From Stappia indica (lineage in GTDB: Bacteria; Pseudomonadota; Alphaproteobacteria; Rhizobiales; Stappiaceae), in assembly GCF_009789575.1 (NCBI RefSeq), contig NZ_CP046908.1:3935001-3999000 (forward strand): DNA of 64,000 bases, in the 5' to 3' direction. Every line of letters begins with the position of its first letter. The stretch's first letter is position 1. Under the pieces are notes generated by a model that made no database searches, had not been told where the DNA came from, and worked only from the letters and a program-made list of their open reading frames with translations. Below, piece by piece: positions 1-9,107 of this stretch. The position numbers and the translations under genes were made by a program.

Positions 1-1
1 G

Positions 2-844
2 CTTGTCATCTTCACGGCGCTGGTCGGCCTGCTGATCGCCCCGGGAAGCATCCATCCCGTGCTCGGCGCGGTGGCGATCCTGTGCATCGCGGTCGGTGCC
101 GGCGCCTCGGGCGCGCTGAACATGTGGTACGACGCCGACATCGACGCGATCATGTCGCGCACCGCGCGCCGCCCGATCCCGGCCGGCAAGGTCACCCCCG
201 AGGAGGCGCTGGCCTTCGGCCTGACGCTCTCGGCCTTCTCGGTCCTGGTGCTCGGCCTTGCGGTCAACTGGCTGTCCGCCGGCCTGCTGGCCTTCACCAT
301 CTTCTTCTATGCCGTCGTCTACACGATGTGGCTGAAGCGCTCGACGCCGCAGAACATCGTCATCGGCGGCGCCGCCGGCGCCTTCCCCCCGATGATCGGC
401 TGGGCCGCGGTGACCGGCACCGTGACGGTGGAAAGCATCGTCCTGTTCCTGATCATCTTCATGTGGACGCCGCCGCATTTCTGGGCGCTGTCGCTGTTCA
501 AGCGCGGCGACTACGAGGCCGCCCGCGTGCCGATGCTGCCCGTCGTCGCCGGCGAGGACGCGACCCGCACGCAGATCCTCGTCTATTCGGTGCTGCTGGC
601 CCCCATCGGCGTCGCCCCGGCGCTGCTCGGCTTCGCCTCCATGGCCTATGGCGCGGCCGCGGCCGTGCTCGGTGCCGTCTTCGTCTGGTACGCGCTTCGC
701 GTCTACGCGCGGCGCGAGGGCGATGCGGCGCGCAAGGCGGCGGTGCGGCTCTTCGCCTTCTCGCTCGTCTACCTGTTCCTGGTCTTCGCGCTGCTGCTGG
801 CCGACAGCGTCGCTGCGCGCCTGATCGCCGGAGGCTGGCTGTGA
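2..844 (+). CDS. ctaB: Protoheme IX farnesyltransferase, 5' truncated
   Basis: Converts protoheme IX to heme O by adding a farnesyl group, an early step in making the heme of cytochrome oxidase. It is an integral inner-membrane prenyltransferase of the UbiA family. The reading frame is open to the left edge, so the true start lies outside the window; 280 residues are visible against roughly 300-315 in the family. The first prenyl-diphosphate motif is visible as [20 protein letters not shown], with the Asp residues and the RTxxRP signature. A second conserved stretch, [12 protein letters not shown], follows, along with many hydrophobic helices. The stop codon overlaps the GTG start of the next small gene, and ctaG and ctaE follow, which is the usual alphaproteobacterial oxidase order. 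Confidence 0.95.
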   Translation, partial: LVIFTALVGLLIAPGSIHPVLGAVAILCIAVGAGASGALNMWYDADIDAIMSRTARRPIPAGKVTPEEALAFGLTLSAFSVLVLGLAVNWLSAGLLAFTIFFYAVVYTMWLKRSTPQNIVIGGAAGAFPPMIGWAAVTGTVTVESIVLFLIIFMWTPPHFWALSLFKRGDYEAARVPMLPVVAGEDATRTQILVYSVLLAPIGVAPALLGFASMAYGAAAAVLGAVFVWYALRVYARREGDAARKAAVRLFAFSLVYLFLVFALLLADSVAARLIAGGWL

Positions 845-999
845 GCGACGACGACGGCATCCGCCAGACGGAAGAGCAGAAGAAGCGCCAGCGCAAGCGC
901 TCGCTCGCCATTGGCCTGGCTATTGCCGGGCTGGTGCTGCTGTTCTACGTGATCACGCTGGTCAAGATGGGACCGGGCGTGCTGAACCGCCCCCTGTAA
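841..999 (+). CDS. 52-aa single-pass membrane protein of the cytochrome oxidase locus (CoxF-like)
   Basis: A 52-residue protein starting at a GTG whose four-base overlap (GTGA) with the ctaB stop suggests translational coupling. The N-terminal third is charged ([19 protein letters not shown]). One membrane helix spans about residues 20-41, and a short polar tail ends in LNRPL. A small gene of this size and layout sits between ctaB and ctaG in many alphaproteobacteria and is sometimes labelled coxF; its role is not established. Position and topology suggest an accessory or assembly factor of the aa3 oxidase. That is inference from context, not from a catalytic motif. Confidence 0.75.
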   Translation: MSDDDGIRQTEEQKKRQRKRSLAIGLAIAGLVLLFYVITLVKMGPGVLNRPL

Positions 1000-1025
1000 C
1001 GGACCCTGCGAGAGGAAGGCATCGC

Positions 1026-1685
1026 ATGACGCGACAGACCGATACCCCCGACCAGGCATCCGCGACGCCGCGCGATGCGACCGCCCCCGACCGCGAGGCG
1101 ATGCTGGCCCGCAAGAACCGGCGCATCGCCGTCGCCGTGCTCGGCGGCGTGATGACGATGGTCGGTGCGGCCTACGCCGCCGTGCCGCTCTACGAACTGT
1201 TCTGCCAGGTCACCGGCTATGGCGGCACCACCCAGCGCGCCGACGCGCCGACCGGCACGATCATCGACCGGACGGTCACCGTGCGCTTCGACGGCAACGT
1301 CAACTCGAACCTGCCGTGGAATTTCGGCCCGAAGGAGCGCGCGATCACGCTGCGCATGGGCGAGAGCCGGCAGACCGCCTATGTGGCGCACAACAACGGG
1401 GGCGACGCCAATATCGGCACCTCGGTGTTCAACGTCACGCCCTTCGAGGCGGGCGCCTACTTCAACAAGCTCGAGTGCTTCTGCTTCACCGAGCAGCCGC
1501 TCGCGGCGGGCGAATCCGTCGAGATGCCGGTGGTCTTCTTCATCGATCCGGCGATGGACGAGGACCCGCACCTGAAGCATATCAAGGAGATCACCCTCTC
1601 CTACACGTTCTTCCCTGCAAAGGGACCTGAAACGCCGGTGGCCGCGGCTCCTGCCGTGACGCCGGATCCAAGCAACCGCATGTGA
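1026..1685 (+). CDS. ctaG: Cytochrome c oxidase assembly protein CtaG (Cox11)
   Basis: Copper chaperone that delivers copper to the CuB site of oxidase subunit I. The 219-residue protein has a short cytoplasmic N-terminus, one membrane anchor at about residues 36-58 (ending near YAAVPLYELFCQ) and a periplasmic beta-rich domain. The copper-binding pair is visible as C151 and C153 in LECFCFTEQ. The length is normal for the family. An SD-like GAGAGGAAGG lies just upstream of the ATG. The gene follows ctaB and the small membrane protein and is followed by ctaE, so it is part of the oxidase operon. Confidence 0.95.
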   Translation: MTRQTDTPDQASATPRDATAPDREAMLARKNRRIAVAVLGGVMTMVGAAYAAVPLYELFCQVTGYGGTTQRADAPTGTIIDRTVTVRFDGNVNSNLPWNFGPKERAITLRMGESRQTAYVAHNNGGDANIGTSVFNVTPFEAGAYFNKLECFCFTEQPLAAGESVEMPVVFFIDPAMDEDPHLKHIKEITLSYTFFPAKGPETPVAAAPAVTPDPSNRM

Positions 1686-1736
1686 GTGCGCAGGCCCGCC
1701 TGCCGGCGGCATGATTTCAATCGGGGGAGTGTACCC

Positions 1737-2597
1737 ATGGCGCATGCCAAGAACCACGACTACCACATCGTAGATCCGAGCCCGTGGCCGTTCCTCGGCG
1801 GCGTCGGCGCCTTCATCATGGCGCTCGGCGCGGTCGGCCTGTTCCGCTACACCCAGGGCAACGAGTTCCTGCTGTTCGGCGTCGACCTCGCCGGCTGGGG
1901 CATCTTCGCCGTCGGCCTGCTGGTCGTGCTCTACGTGATGTTCGGCTGGTGGCGCGACACCGTTCGCGAATCGCTGGCCGGCGACCACACCCCGGTGGTG
2001 CAGCTGCACCTGCGCTACGGCATGCTGCTGTTCATCGCCTCCGAGGTGATGTTCTTCGTGGCCTGGTTCTGGGCGTTCTTCGACGCCTCGCTGTTCTCCG
2101 GCGAAACCATCCAGTACTCCCGTTTCGAGGTGACCGGCGGCGTGTGGCCGCCGGTGGGCATCGAGACCTTCGATCCCTGGCACCTGCCGCTGCTCAACAC
2201 CCTGATCCTGCTGACCTCGGGCACCACGGTCACCTGGGCGCACCATGCCGTCGTCCACAACGACCGCGAGGGCCTGAAGTGGGGCCTGACGCTGACGGTG
2301 CTGCTCGGCGTGCTGTTCTCCATCGTCCAGGCCTACGAGTACAGCCATGCGGCCTTCGGCTTCTCCGGCTCGATCTATGGCGCGACCTTCTACATGGCGA
2401 CCGGCTTCCACGGCTTCCATGTCATCGTCGGTACCATCTTCCTGTTGGTCTGCCTGATCCGCGCCTCGATGGGCCAGTTCACCCCGCAGAAGCATTTCGG
2501 CTTCGAGGCGGCGGCCTGGTACTGGCACTTCGTCGACGTGGTGTGGCTGTTCCTGTTCGTCTCGATCTATGTCTGGGCGGCCGGTCCGGGCCACTGA
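1737..2597 (+). CDS. ctaE: Cytochrome c oxidase subunit III
   Basis: Membrane subunit III of the aa3-type terminal oxidase. It has no redox centre but stabilises the complex and proton uptake. The 286-residue protein has seven predicted membrane helices and typical family segments: an N-terminal [16 protein letters not shown], then [31 protein letters not shown], and a C-terminal [14 protein letters not shown]. The ATG at 1737 is preferred over an in-frame upstream codon because it matches the conserved N-terminus and follows GGGGGAG. It lies 51 bp after ctaG in the same direction. Confidence 0.96.
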   Translation: MAHAKNHDYHIVDPSPWPFLGGVGAFIMALGAVGLFRYTQGNEFLLFGVDLAGWGIFAVGLLVVLYVMFGWWRDTVRESLAGDHTPVVQLHLRYGMLLFIASEVMFFVAWFWAFFDASLFSGETIQYSRFEVTGGVWPPVGIETFDPWHLPLLNTLILLTSGTTVTWAHHAVVHNDREGLKWGLTLTVLLGVLFSIVQAYEYSHAAFGFSGSIYGATFYMATGFHGFHVIVGTIFLLVCLIRASMGQFTPQKHFGFEAAAWYWHFVDVVWLFLFVSIYVWAAGPGH

Positions 2598-2613
2598 CGC
2601 CAAGGCGAGCCCC

Positions 2614-3138
2614 ATGCGTTCCCGTCTGCTGAAGACGGCACTCATCCTGTCCGCGGCGGCGCCTGCCGCCGCGGACTTTGCGTTTGGTGAGACCCCTGTC
2701 GCGCCAGCGGCGCAGGTCGGCACGGTTCTGGTCGAGAAGGCGGACCGCCGGCTGCAGCTGCTGGATGCGGACGGCGCGGTGCTGAAGAGCTATACGATCT
2801 CGCTCGGCGGCGACCCGCTCGGCCACAAGCAGCGCGAGGGCGATGGCCGCACCCCGGAAGGGCGCTACACCATCGACTGGCGCAACCCGCAAAGCGCCTA
2901 TCACCTGTCGCTGCACATCTCCTATCCGGACGAGACCGACACGCGGCGCGCCGCGGAGCGCGGCGAGGTCCCGGGCGGGATGATCATGATCCACGGCATG
3001 CGCAACGGGCTGGGCTGGCTTGGCTCCCTGCATCAATATGCCGACTGGACCGACGGCTGCATTGCCGTCACCAATGCGGAAATGGAAGAGATCTGGCAGC
3101 TCGTTCCCAACGGCACGCTGATCGAGATCCGTCCCTGA
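2614..3138 (+). CDS. L,D-transpeptidase (YkuD domain), exported
   Basis: Probable periplasmic L,D-transpeptidase acting on peptidoglycan peptide stems (3-3 crosslinks or protein attachment). The 174-residue protein starts with a signal peptide (about residues 1-21, Ala-rich h-region). The YkuD signature is present: H127 in MIHGMRNG and the nucleophile C149 in WTDGCIAV. Shorter single-domain forms like this are common. It is read 16 bp after ctaE, so it may be cotranscribed with the oxidase genes although its function is unrelated. The start was chosen because it yields a clean signal peptide. Substrate specificity cannot be told from sequence. Confidence 0.9.
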   Translation: MRSRLLKTALILSAAAPAAADFAFGETPVAPAAQVGTVLVEKADRRLQLLDADGAVLKSYTISLGGDPLGHKQREGDGRTPEGRYTIDWRNPQSAYHLSLHISYPDETDTRRAAERGEVPGGMIMIHGMRNGLGWLGSLHQYADWTDGCIAVTNAEMEEIWQLVPNGTLIEIRP

Positions 3139-3180
3139 CCCGTCCCGGGCGGGGAAAACTGCGCCGGGAGCGCGACGCCG

Positions 3181-3570
3181 ATGACTGACCCGACTGTCGA
3201 CCGCGCGCATTATCCGCCGCAGGACGCGCTGCGAACCGGCCTTGCCGGACGCTGCCCGCGCTGCGGCCAGGGCCGCCTGTTCAAGGGCTACCTGGCGACG
3301 CGCCCGTCCTGCTCCAATTGCGGGCTCGACTTCGACTTCGCCGACAGCGGCGACGGGCCGGCGGTGTTCATCATCATGTTCGTCGGCTTCGTCGTTGTCG
3401 GCCTGGCGCTGGCCGTCGAGGTGTCGCTGCGCCCGCCGATCTGGCTGCACATGATGCTGTGGCTGCCGCTCACCCTCATTCTCGGCCTGGGGCTGCTGCG
3501 CCCGCTGAAAGGCCTGATGATCGCCCAGCAGTACAAGCACAGCGCGCAGGAGGGCCGGGTTGACGAGTAA
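3181..3570 (+). CDS. DUF983 family membrane protein with zinc-ribbon-like N-terminus
   Basis: A 129-residue protein of unknown biochemical role. Two CxxC pairs form a likely small metal-binding knuckle: C25/C28 (GRCPRCGQG) and C44/C47 (PSCSNCG). Two membrane helices follow at about residues 57-79 and 84-104. DUF983 genes frequently neighbour SURF1 and oxidase assembly genes in alphaproteobacteria, as here, where its stop overlaps the SURF1 start by 11 bp. A part in oxidase biogenesis is inferred from this conserved position. Confidence 0.88.
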   Translation: MTDPTVDRAHYPPQDALRTGLAGRCPRCGQGRLFKGYLATRPSCSNCGLDFDFADSGDGPAVFIIMFVGFVVVGLALAVEVSLRPPIWLHMMLWLPLTLILGLGLLRPLKGLMIAQQYKHSAQEGRVDE

Positions 3571-4333
3571 CGCCGCATATCGGCCCTCACGCCGCCGCCT
3601 GCTGCTGCCGGGCCTCGTCGCCTTCGTCGTGTTCTGCGCGCTGATGGCGCTCGGCACCTGGCAGGTCATGCGCCTGCAATGGAAGCTCGCCCTGATCGAG
3701 CGGGTCGAGGAGCGCATCGACCTTGCCCCCGTCGATCCGCCCGGCCCGGACGCGTGGGCCGGGATCGACGAGGACGCCTGGGACTACCGGCCCGTGCGCC
3801 TGACGGGCAAGTTCCTGGACGGCGAGGTCTATTATTATCTGGCGCTCACCGAACCGCGCGGGACCTTCGGCGGGCCCGGCTACCTGGTCTATGCGCCGTT
3901 CCGCACCGATGCCGGCCCCGTGGTGATGGTCAATCGCGGCTTCGTGCCGGAGGCCCGCCGCCTGCCCGAGACGCGGCCGGGCAGCGAGCCGCCGGCAGGA
4001 GAGGTGGAGATCGCCGGTCTGTGGCGGCGCGACGAGCGCGGCAACATGTTCACGCTCGATGCCGACCCGAAGACGCAGGTCTGGTTCGTGCGCGAGGCGC
4101 CGAAGATGGCCGCCTCGCTCGGGATCGACGATGCGCCGCTCGCTCCCTTCAGCGTCGACCTGAGGGCCGAGGCGACGCCGCCCGGCGGCTTGCCGCAGGC
4201 GGGCGAGACGCTCGTCTCCTTCCGCAACAACCACCTGCAATACGCGGTCACCTGGTACGGGCTCGGCCTGGTGCTGATCGGCGTGTTCATCGCCTTCGCC
4301 CGCAGCGAGACCCGCCGCCCGTCCGGGGAGTAG
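3560..4333 (+). CDS. SURF1 family cytochrome oxidase assembly protein
   Basis: SURF1 (Shy1) proteins help insert heme a or assemble the heme a/CuB centre of aa3 oxidases. The 257-residue protein has the family's two-helix topology: one membrane helix near residues 14-34 (with the ALGTWQVMRLQWK signature at its end), a large periplasmic domain with a VNRGFVP motif, and a second helix near residues 228-250 after NNHLQYAVTWYGL. It begins at TTG 3560, inside the end of the DUF983 gene (11-bp overlap), which implies coupled translation. It is the last gene of the oxidase cluster. Confidence 0.94.
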   Translation: MTSNAAYRPSRRRLLLPGLVAFVVFCALMALGTWQVMRLQWKLALIERVEERIDLAPVDPPGPDAWAGIDEDAWDYRPVRLTGKFLDGEVYYYLALTEPRGTFGGPGYLVYAPFRTDAGPVVMVNRGFVPEARRLPETRPGSEPPAGEVEIAGLWRRDERGNMFTLDADPKTQVWFVREAPKMAASLGIDDAPLAPFSVDLRAEATPPGGLPQAGETLVSFRNNHLQYAVTWYGLGLVLIGVFIAFARSETRRPSGE

Positions 4334-4375
4334 GCGCGCGTTGCGCCGGCGCGCGCATTCTCGCGGGCGCTGTGC

Positions 4376-4840
4376 ACCCCCCTCTGTCGGCTGCGCCGAC
4401 ATCTCCCCCTCAAGGGGGGAGAAGGGAGCGTGGGCTCGGTCCGCATACCCTCGCCACCGCTCTGGCAGCCAATAGGCCCCGGATCTCGCGATGCTCGTCC
4501 GGGGTGACGGCAGAGGGGAGGCGAGGCTTTGCCAACCTCGCCAGCTGTTGTTGCAGCCGTGCCTCCCTCTTCGAGGTCTTCCCGGACGAGGCCGCAAGGC
4601 CGACGATCCGGGATCCATTGGCAACCCCGGCAGGCGTGAGACGCGAGCGCATGGCCATCTCCACGGCTGTCACGCCTGCGCAGGCAGGCGTCCAGTATCC
4701 GCCTGGGCGGATGGTGGCGCACAGGCGTCTGCCGGCCATCGCGAAGGCCGCTTGCGCCACCGCCGAGGCCTCACTCGTACCGCACAGGGTTACTGGATCC
4801 CGGTCTTCGGCTATGCCGAAACCGGGATGACATCCTGCGG
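4376..4840 (+). repeat. Dispersed intergenic repeat mosaic, copy A
   Basis: Most of the 648-bp gap between SURF1 and the peroxiredoxin gene is repeat material, with no gene recognised. 4376-4427 is a near-invariant core with two hairpins: GTCGGC-TGC-GCCGAC, then TCTCCCCCT-CA-AGGGGGGAGA. 4448-4523, 4669-4725 and 4789-4840 match three further stretches at 37619-37700, 37807-37862 and 37921-37976. The last contains the palindrome CCCGGT...ACCGGG. The core recurs at 23055 and 37274. This looks like a REP-like family or remnants of non-autonomous elements. Confidence 0.85.
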
Positions 4841-4890
4841 GTGGGGCCGCGCGAGGTTTCCGATCAGGGCGGAGATCTGGCCTGCACCAT

Positions 4891-4921
4891 AAGAAAAGCC
4901 GGGCCGCGAGGCAGCCCGGCT
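4891..4921 (-). terminator. Rho-independent terminator of the peroxiredoxin gene
   Basis: On the minus strand, 8-bp arms AGCCGGGC / GCCCGGCT (4897-4904 with 4914-4921) are followed by TTTTCTTA. It lies about 60 bp beyond the peroxiredoxin stop codon. Confidence 0.8.
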
Positions 4922-4981
4922 CGGAAGCACCGGCAAACGGCAGGCCCGGCCGGAGCGCGAGGCCCCGGCCGAAAGTTCTGA

Positions 4982-5467
4982 TCAGAGCGCGGCGAGGATG
5001 CCGGCGGCGCCCGAGACCTCGGCCTTGCCCGGCGTTTCCTCGATGTTGAGGGCCGTGACCTTGCCGTCCTTGACGATCATCGCATAACGCTTGGAGCGGA
5101 TGCCGAGGCCGGCGCCCGAAGCATCGAGCTCGAGGCCGATGGCCTTGGCGAAGTCGGCGCTGCCGTCGGCGAGGAAGGTGATCTTGTCCGAGGCGCCGGA
5201 GGCCTTGGCCCAGGCGTTCATCACGAACACGTCGTTGACCGACACGACCGCGATCTCGTCGACGCCCTTGGACAGGATCGTGTCCGCATGCTCGACGAAG
5301 CCCGGCAGGTGGTTGTTGTGGCAGGTCGGGGTGAAGGCGCCGGGAACCGCGAAGAGCACCACGGTGCGGCCGCCGAAGAGATCGGAACTGCTGCGCTCGG
5401 CCGGGCCGTCGGCGGTCATGATCTTGAACTTGGTCTCGGGCAGGGTGTCGCCAACCTTGATCGTCAT
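4982..5467 (-). CDS. Peroxiredoxin, Prx5 / AhpE-like single-cysteine type
   Basis: Thiol peroxidase reducing hydrogen peroxide and organic hydroperoxides. The 161-residue protein has the peroxidatic motif PGAFTPTCH with C49 and no other cysteine, so it must be recycled by an external thiol such as glutathione/glutaredoxin. The Prx5-type ends GTALNIEE-like region and [14 protein letters not shown] are present. The start at ATG 5467 is chosen because it follows GAGGAG and gives the conserved N-terminus [11 protein letters not shown]; an upstream in-frame Met lacks support. It is probably cytoplasmic, as no signal peptide is seen. It is monocistronic, with its own terminator. Confidence 0.93.
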   Translation of the reverse strand: MTIKVGDTLPETKFKIMTADGPAERSSSDLFGGRTVVLFAVPGAFTPTCHNNHLPGFVEHADTILSKGVDEIAVVSVNDVFVMNAWAKASGASDKITFLADGSADFAKAIGLELDASGAGLGIRSKRYAMIVKDGKVTALNIEETPGKAEVSGAAGILAAL

Positions 5468-5588
5468 GTTCGGAAGTCTCCTCAAGAGGGTGATCGGAAA
5501 GCTGTCGCGATGCGGCGCCGCGCCGCACCGGGTCCGCCCCAGACATAGGGTGTTCCGTCGCGCCCGTCGAGCCGGTCGCCGAGGGTTT

Positions 5589-6509
5589 TCAGTTGGCGGC
5601 AGGCGGCAGCGCGGTGCGGTGCTCCACGGCCGCAGCGCCTTCCACCAGCGTCAGCGTGAGGAGGCGGGCACCGTCCGCGCCGCCGGCAAGGCCGCGCGCG
5701 GGCAGGGCGAAGCGGGCGGTGGTGCCGTCCCGCTCCATGAGGGTCGGCACGCCGTTGTAGGAGCCCTCCGCTCCTTCGGCGAAGAGGTCGACGGGGTCGG
5801 TGGAGGAGGCGAGCTCCGCGGTGATGACGAGGGTCTCCTCCGGCTCCTTGCCCTCGGCCGGGGAGAGGTCCTTTCGCTCGATGCCGGCAATGCGCGGCGG
5901 CGCCTCGCCCTGCGGCTGCGGCAGGGCGGCCCTTGCGGCGGAAATCTCCAGCTGCGCGGCAAAGTCCGGTCCGCCTTCGGCCAGCGGCAGTTCCAGATGC
6001 GCCTCGCCCGGCATGCAGATCTCCCGGCAGATGCCGAAGCTCACATGCGCGCGAAGCACGGGCGCGGTCTCGCCCGGCGCCGGCTCCAGGTCGATCGGCA
6101 GCACGATGCGGTCGTGATAGATGATGGAGGTGGAATAGGGGTCGGAATAGCGCTCGGGCACGGGAAAGCGCAGCCGCGCCGAGGCGATGCCGGAAGAGGC
6201 GCCGAAATCGGCGGCGGTCGGAATGCCGGCCTCGCCCGGAAAGCGCCAATAGGTGTGCCAGCCGTCCTCCAGGCGGATCTCCAGAGCGGCGTCCCGGCTG
6301 ATCGATCCCTCGCCAGAGTCGGCGGAGTTGGGACCAGTGGAGACGAGCCGCACGCTGGCCGCGCCGACGGTCACCCACGGGCTTTCGCCGGCCTGCGCGC
6401 GGCTGGCAGCAAGGGCGGCGGGGCCGGCCGTCAGCGCCAGCGCGGCAAGAAGCGCGAGGGCGCGGGGCCTTGCGAAAAAGCGGCATGCGAAAAAGGGGCT
6501 GTGCTGCAT
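5589..6509 (-). CDS. Periplasmic DsbD alpha-domain-like protein
   Basis: A 306-residue exported protein resembling the N-terminal immunoglobulin-like domain of DsbD/ScsB thiol reductases, without the membrane or thioredoxin domains. A signal peptide is clear ([20 protein letters not shown], cleavage after ASRAQA). The region around [11 protein letters not shown] contains a CxxxC pair, the kind of redox pair used by the DsbD alpha domain. It may accept electrons from, or deliver them to, periplasmic thiol proteins; the partner is not in this window. The start is uncertain: ATG 6509 is chosen for the best signal peptide, but ATG 6533 is also in frame. It lies 121 bp upstream of the peroxiredoxin gene on the same strand. 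Confidence 0.8.
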   Translation of the reverse strand: MQHSPFFACRFFARPRALALLAALALTAGPAALAASRAQAGESPWVTVGAASVRLVSTGPNSADSGEGSISRDAALEIRLEDGWHTYWRFPGEAGIPTAADFGASSGIASARLRFPVPERYSDPYSTSIIYHDRIVLPIDLEPAPGETAPVLRAHVSFGICREICMPGEAHLELPLAEGGPDFAAQLEISAARAALPQPQGEAPPRIAGIERKDLSPAEGKEPEETLVITAELASSTDPVDLFAEGAEGSYNGVPTLMERDGTTARFALPARGLAGGADGARLLTLTLVEGAAAVEHRTALPPAAN

Positions 6510-6743
6510 GGCAATCCGGGCGAACGGCTCCATCTTGTCGGTCAAGCGGCTGGCAGTGTTGGCGCAAATCGGCTTGCGGGTCCACAGGCGAAGCGCCACA
6601 TCTGCGTGATCGGAAGTGAGGCGCGGTTAACATGCGGCAGGGCCCGGCGTAAGATGGGACCCTGCCGGCGAGCCGCTTCGCCACGACCGAGAGGCGAAAC
6701 GGGCAGGCTGAACGGGCCGGGTGCAGGACAGGAACGACAAGCC

Positions 6744-7343
6744 ATGAAAAGCGACGATCTCGATCGAACGTCCCTTGCAGGGCAGCTGCTGATCGCCATG
6801 CCGCAGATGGCGGACGAGCGGTTCGCGCATTCCGTGATCTATCTGTGCGCCCATTCGGCGGAAGGGGCGATGGGCATCATCGTCAACCAGCGGGCGCCGA
6901 GCCTGAGCTTTCCCGAGCTGCTGCGCCAGCTCGACATCATTCCCGACGACGAGAGCATCCGCCTGCCGGCCCCGGCCAACCGCATGCAGGTGCATCGCGG
7001 CGGGCCGGTGGAGACCGGGCGCGGCTTCGTGCTGCATTCGCACGACTTCGTCATCGCCAATTCGACCATGCCGGTGCAGGACGGCATCTGCCTGACGGCG
7101 ACGCTCGACATCCTGCGCGCCATCGCCGAAGGGCGCGGGCCGACGCAGGCGATGCTGGCGCTGGGATATGCCGGCTGGGGCGCCGGCCAGCTGGAAGCCG
7201 AGATCCAGGAAAACGGCTGGATCACCGGCCCGGCCGACGAGGCGATCGTCTTCGACGCCGCGCTCGACAGCAAGTGGGACCGGGCGCTCGCCAAGATCGG
7301 CATCGCGCCGGGGATGCTGTCCAGCGAAGCCGGCCACGCCTGA
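6744..7343 (+). CDS. YqgE/AlgH family protein (UPF0301)
   Basis: A 199-residue protein of the widespread YqgE/AlgH family, whose biochemical role is unsettled. Diagnostic segments are [19 protein letters not shown] near the start, [17 protein letters not shown], and [14 protein letters not shown]. The length is normal (about 185-200). ATG 6744 is preferred because it sits just before the conserved region and after an AGGA-like sequence. It is divergent from the DsbD-like gene and ends at a hairpin terminator, so it is probably a single-gene unit. Confidence 0.92.
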   Translation: MKSDDLDRTSLAGQLLIAMPQMADERFAHSVIYLCAHSAEGAMGIIVNQRAPSLSFPELLRQLDIIPDDESIRLPAPANRMQVHRGGPVETGRGFVLHSHDFVIANSTMPVQDGICLTATLDILRAIAEGRGPTQAMLALGYAGWGAGQLEAEIQENGWITGPADEAIVFDAALDSKWDRALAKIGIAPGMLSSEAGHA

Positions 7344-7346
7344 GCG

Positions 7347-7380
7347 AAACCCGCTTCCGGCGGCCGCGAGCGGGTTTGTG
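7347..7380 (+). terminator. Terminator-like hairpin after yqgE
   Basis: Perfect 9-bp arms AAACCCGCT (7347-7355) and AGCGGGTTT (7369-7377) with a 13-base loop, three bases past the yqgE stop. The T tract is short. Confidence 0.7.
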
Positions 7381-7697
7381 ATAGCCGCCCTTGTTACCCG
7401 GCACGCGCATTCCTGCTGGCAAACCATCCGGCTTGCCCGGACCGGAGCCGAGGGATAGGGTGCGCCTGAGAAACGGGTTGAGCAGTGACCGGCAGTGCCC
7501 ATGGGCACCTGGCCGGACGCGGCGGGGCTGCCGGGGCAGGCAGGCCGCCGGGCTTTGCAAGGCACACCGGACCGCAGACCGGGATGCGACCGACGCCGGG
7601 ACGCCATCGACGGGGACCTGACCCGCCGGGCGGATCGGCGCGGCGGGAGCATCCGATCCCGGTTCGAAAGAGAGACTTTCTGGAGGATATCGCCGCC
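7381..7697. other. Intergenic region before thrC
   Basis: About 317 bp of GC-rich DNA between the yqgE terminator and the GTG start of thrC. The reading frame of thrC is open upstream to 7485, but that stretch does not resemble a threonine synthase N-terminus. The only clear signal is GGAGG at 7682-7686, a rather distant (11-12 base) SD for thrC. No leader peptide or riboswitch was recognised. Confidence 0.5.
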
Positions 7698-9107
7698 GTG
7701 AAATATGTCAGTACCAGGGGCGAGGCGCCGGTTCTCGGGTTTTCCGACGTTCTTCTGACCGGACTTGCCGCGGATGGCGGTCTCTACGTTCCCCAGACCT
7801 GGCCGGAATTGTCGCGCGAGACCATCGCCGGGTTCGCCGGGCGTCCCTATGCGGAAGTCGCGCAGGCGGTGATCGAGCCCTTCGTCGGCGACGACATCTC
7901 CCGCGAGGATCTCGCCGAGATGATCGGCGAGGCCTATGGGCAATTTCGCCATCCGGCGGTGACGCCGCTCGTCCAGGTCGCGCCGAACCGCTTCGTGCTG
8001 GAGCTGTTCCACGGTCCGACGCTCGCCTTCAAGGACGTGGCGATGCAGCTGCTCGGCCGGCTGATGGACCATGTGCTGACCGCCCGCGGCCAGCGCGCCA
8101 CCATCGTCGGCGCCACCTCGGGCGACACGGGCGGTGCGGCCATCGAGGCCTTCCGCGGCCGCGAGCGCACCGACATCTTCGTGCTGTTCCCGGACGGGCG
8201 CGTCTCCGACGTGCAGCGCCGGCAGATGACGACGCCGACCGAGGCCAACGTGCACTCGCTGGCGCTTTCCGGCACGTTCGACGACTGCCAGACGATCCTC
8301 AAGGGCATGTTCACCCATGCCGCCTTCCGCGACCGGGTCCAGCTGGCCGGCGTCAACTCGATCAACTGGGCGCGCATCGTCGCGCAGGTGGTCTATTATT
8401 TCGTGGCCGGTGCCGCTCTCGGCGCGCCGCATCGCCCGGTGTCCTTCACCGTGCCGACCGGCAATTTCGGCGATATCCTCGCCGGCTATGTGGCGGCCAG
8501 GATGGGCCTTCCCATCGAGCGGCTGGTGATCGCCACCAACGCCAACGACATCCTCGCCCGCACGCTGGAAAGCGGCGCCTACGAGACCCGCGGCGTGGTG
8601 CCGACGATCTCGCCGTCGATGGACATCCAGATCTCGTCCAACTTCGAGCGGCTGCTGTTCGAGGTGCACGGGCGCGACGGCGCCGAGATCCGCTCGCTGA
8701 TGGCGCGGCTTTCGCAGTCCGGCCGCTTCGAGCTGGCGGCCGGCCCGCTGGCGGCGATTCGCGAAGGCTTCGATGCCGGGCGCTGCAACGAGGCGGAGAC
8801 GGCGGCGACCATCGAGCGGACCCTGCGCGAGACCGGCTACCTGCTCGACCCGCACACGGCCATCGGCCTGCATGTCGCCGAGCAGCAGCCGGAAAGCGAC
8901 GCGCCGATGGTGGTGCTGGCGACGGCGCATCCGGCAAAATTCCCCGATGCGGTGGAGAAGGCCTGCGGCGTGCGCCCGGCCCTGCCGCCGGAACTGGAGC
9001 CGATGATGAGCGCTCCGGAACGCTTCACCAAGGTGGCGGCCGAACGCGGCGAGGTCGAACGTCACATCCTCGATGTTGCCCGCGCCGCCACGATGGAGGT
9101 GTCCTGA
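7698..9107 (+). CDS. thrC: Threonine synthase
   Basis: PLP enzyme converting O-phospho-L-homoserine to L-threonine, the last step of threonine synthesis. The 469-residue protein matches the longer proteobacterial/fungal-type ThrC. The N-terminus MKYVSTRGEAPVLGFSDVLL and the PLP lysine K112 in HGPTLAFKDVAMQ are visible, along with VGATSGDTGGAA and the glycine-rich phosphate-binding PTGNFGDILAGY. GTG 7698 is chosen because it starts exactly at the conserved N-terminus. The stop overlaps the next start (TGATG), so thrC and the M16 peptidase are coupled. Homoserine kinase (thrB) lies elsewhere in the window, at 14716-15681. Confidence 0.96.
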   Translation: MKYVSTRGEAPVLGFSDVLLTGLAADGGLYVPQTWPELSRETIAGFAGRPYAEVAQAVIEPFVGDDISREDLAEMIGEAYGQFRHPAVTPLVQVAPNRFVLELFHGPTLAFKDVAMQLLGRLMDHVLTARGQRATIVGATSGDTGGAAIEAFRGRERTDIFVLFPDGRVSDVQRRQMTTPTEANVHSLALSGTFDDCQTILKGMFTHAAFRDRVQLAGVNSINWARIVAQVVYYFVAGAALGAPHRPVSFTVPTGNFGDILAGYVAARMGLPIERLVIATNANDILARTLESGAYETRGVVPTISPSMDIQISSNFERLLFEVHGRDGAEIRSLMARLSQSGRFELAAGPLAAIREGFDAGRCNEAETAATIERTLRETGYLLDPHTAIGLHVAEQQPESDAPMVVLATAHPAKFPDAVEKACGVRPALPPELEPMMSAPERFTKVAAERGEVERHILDVARAATMEVS

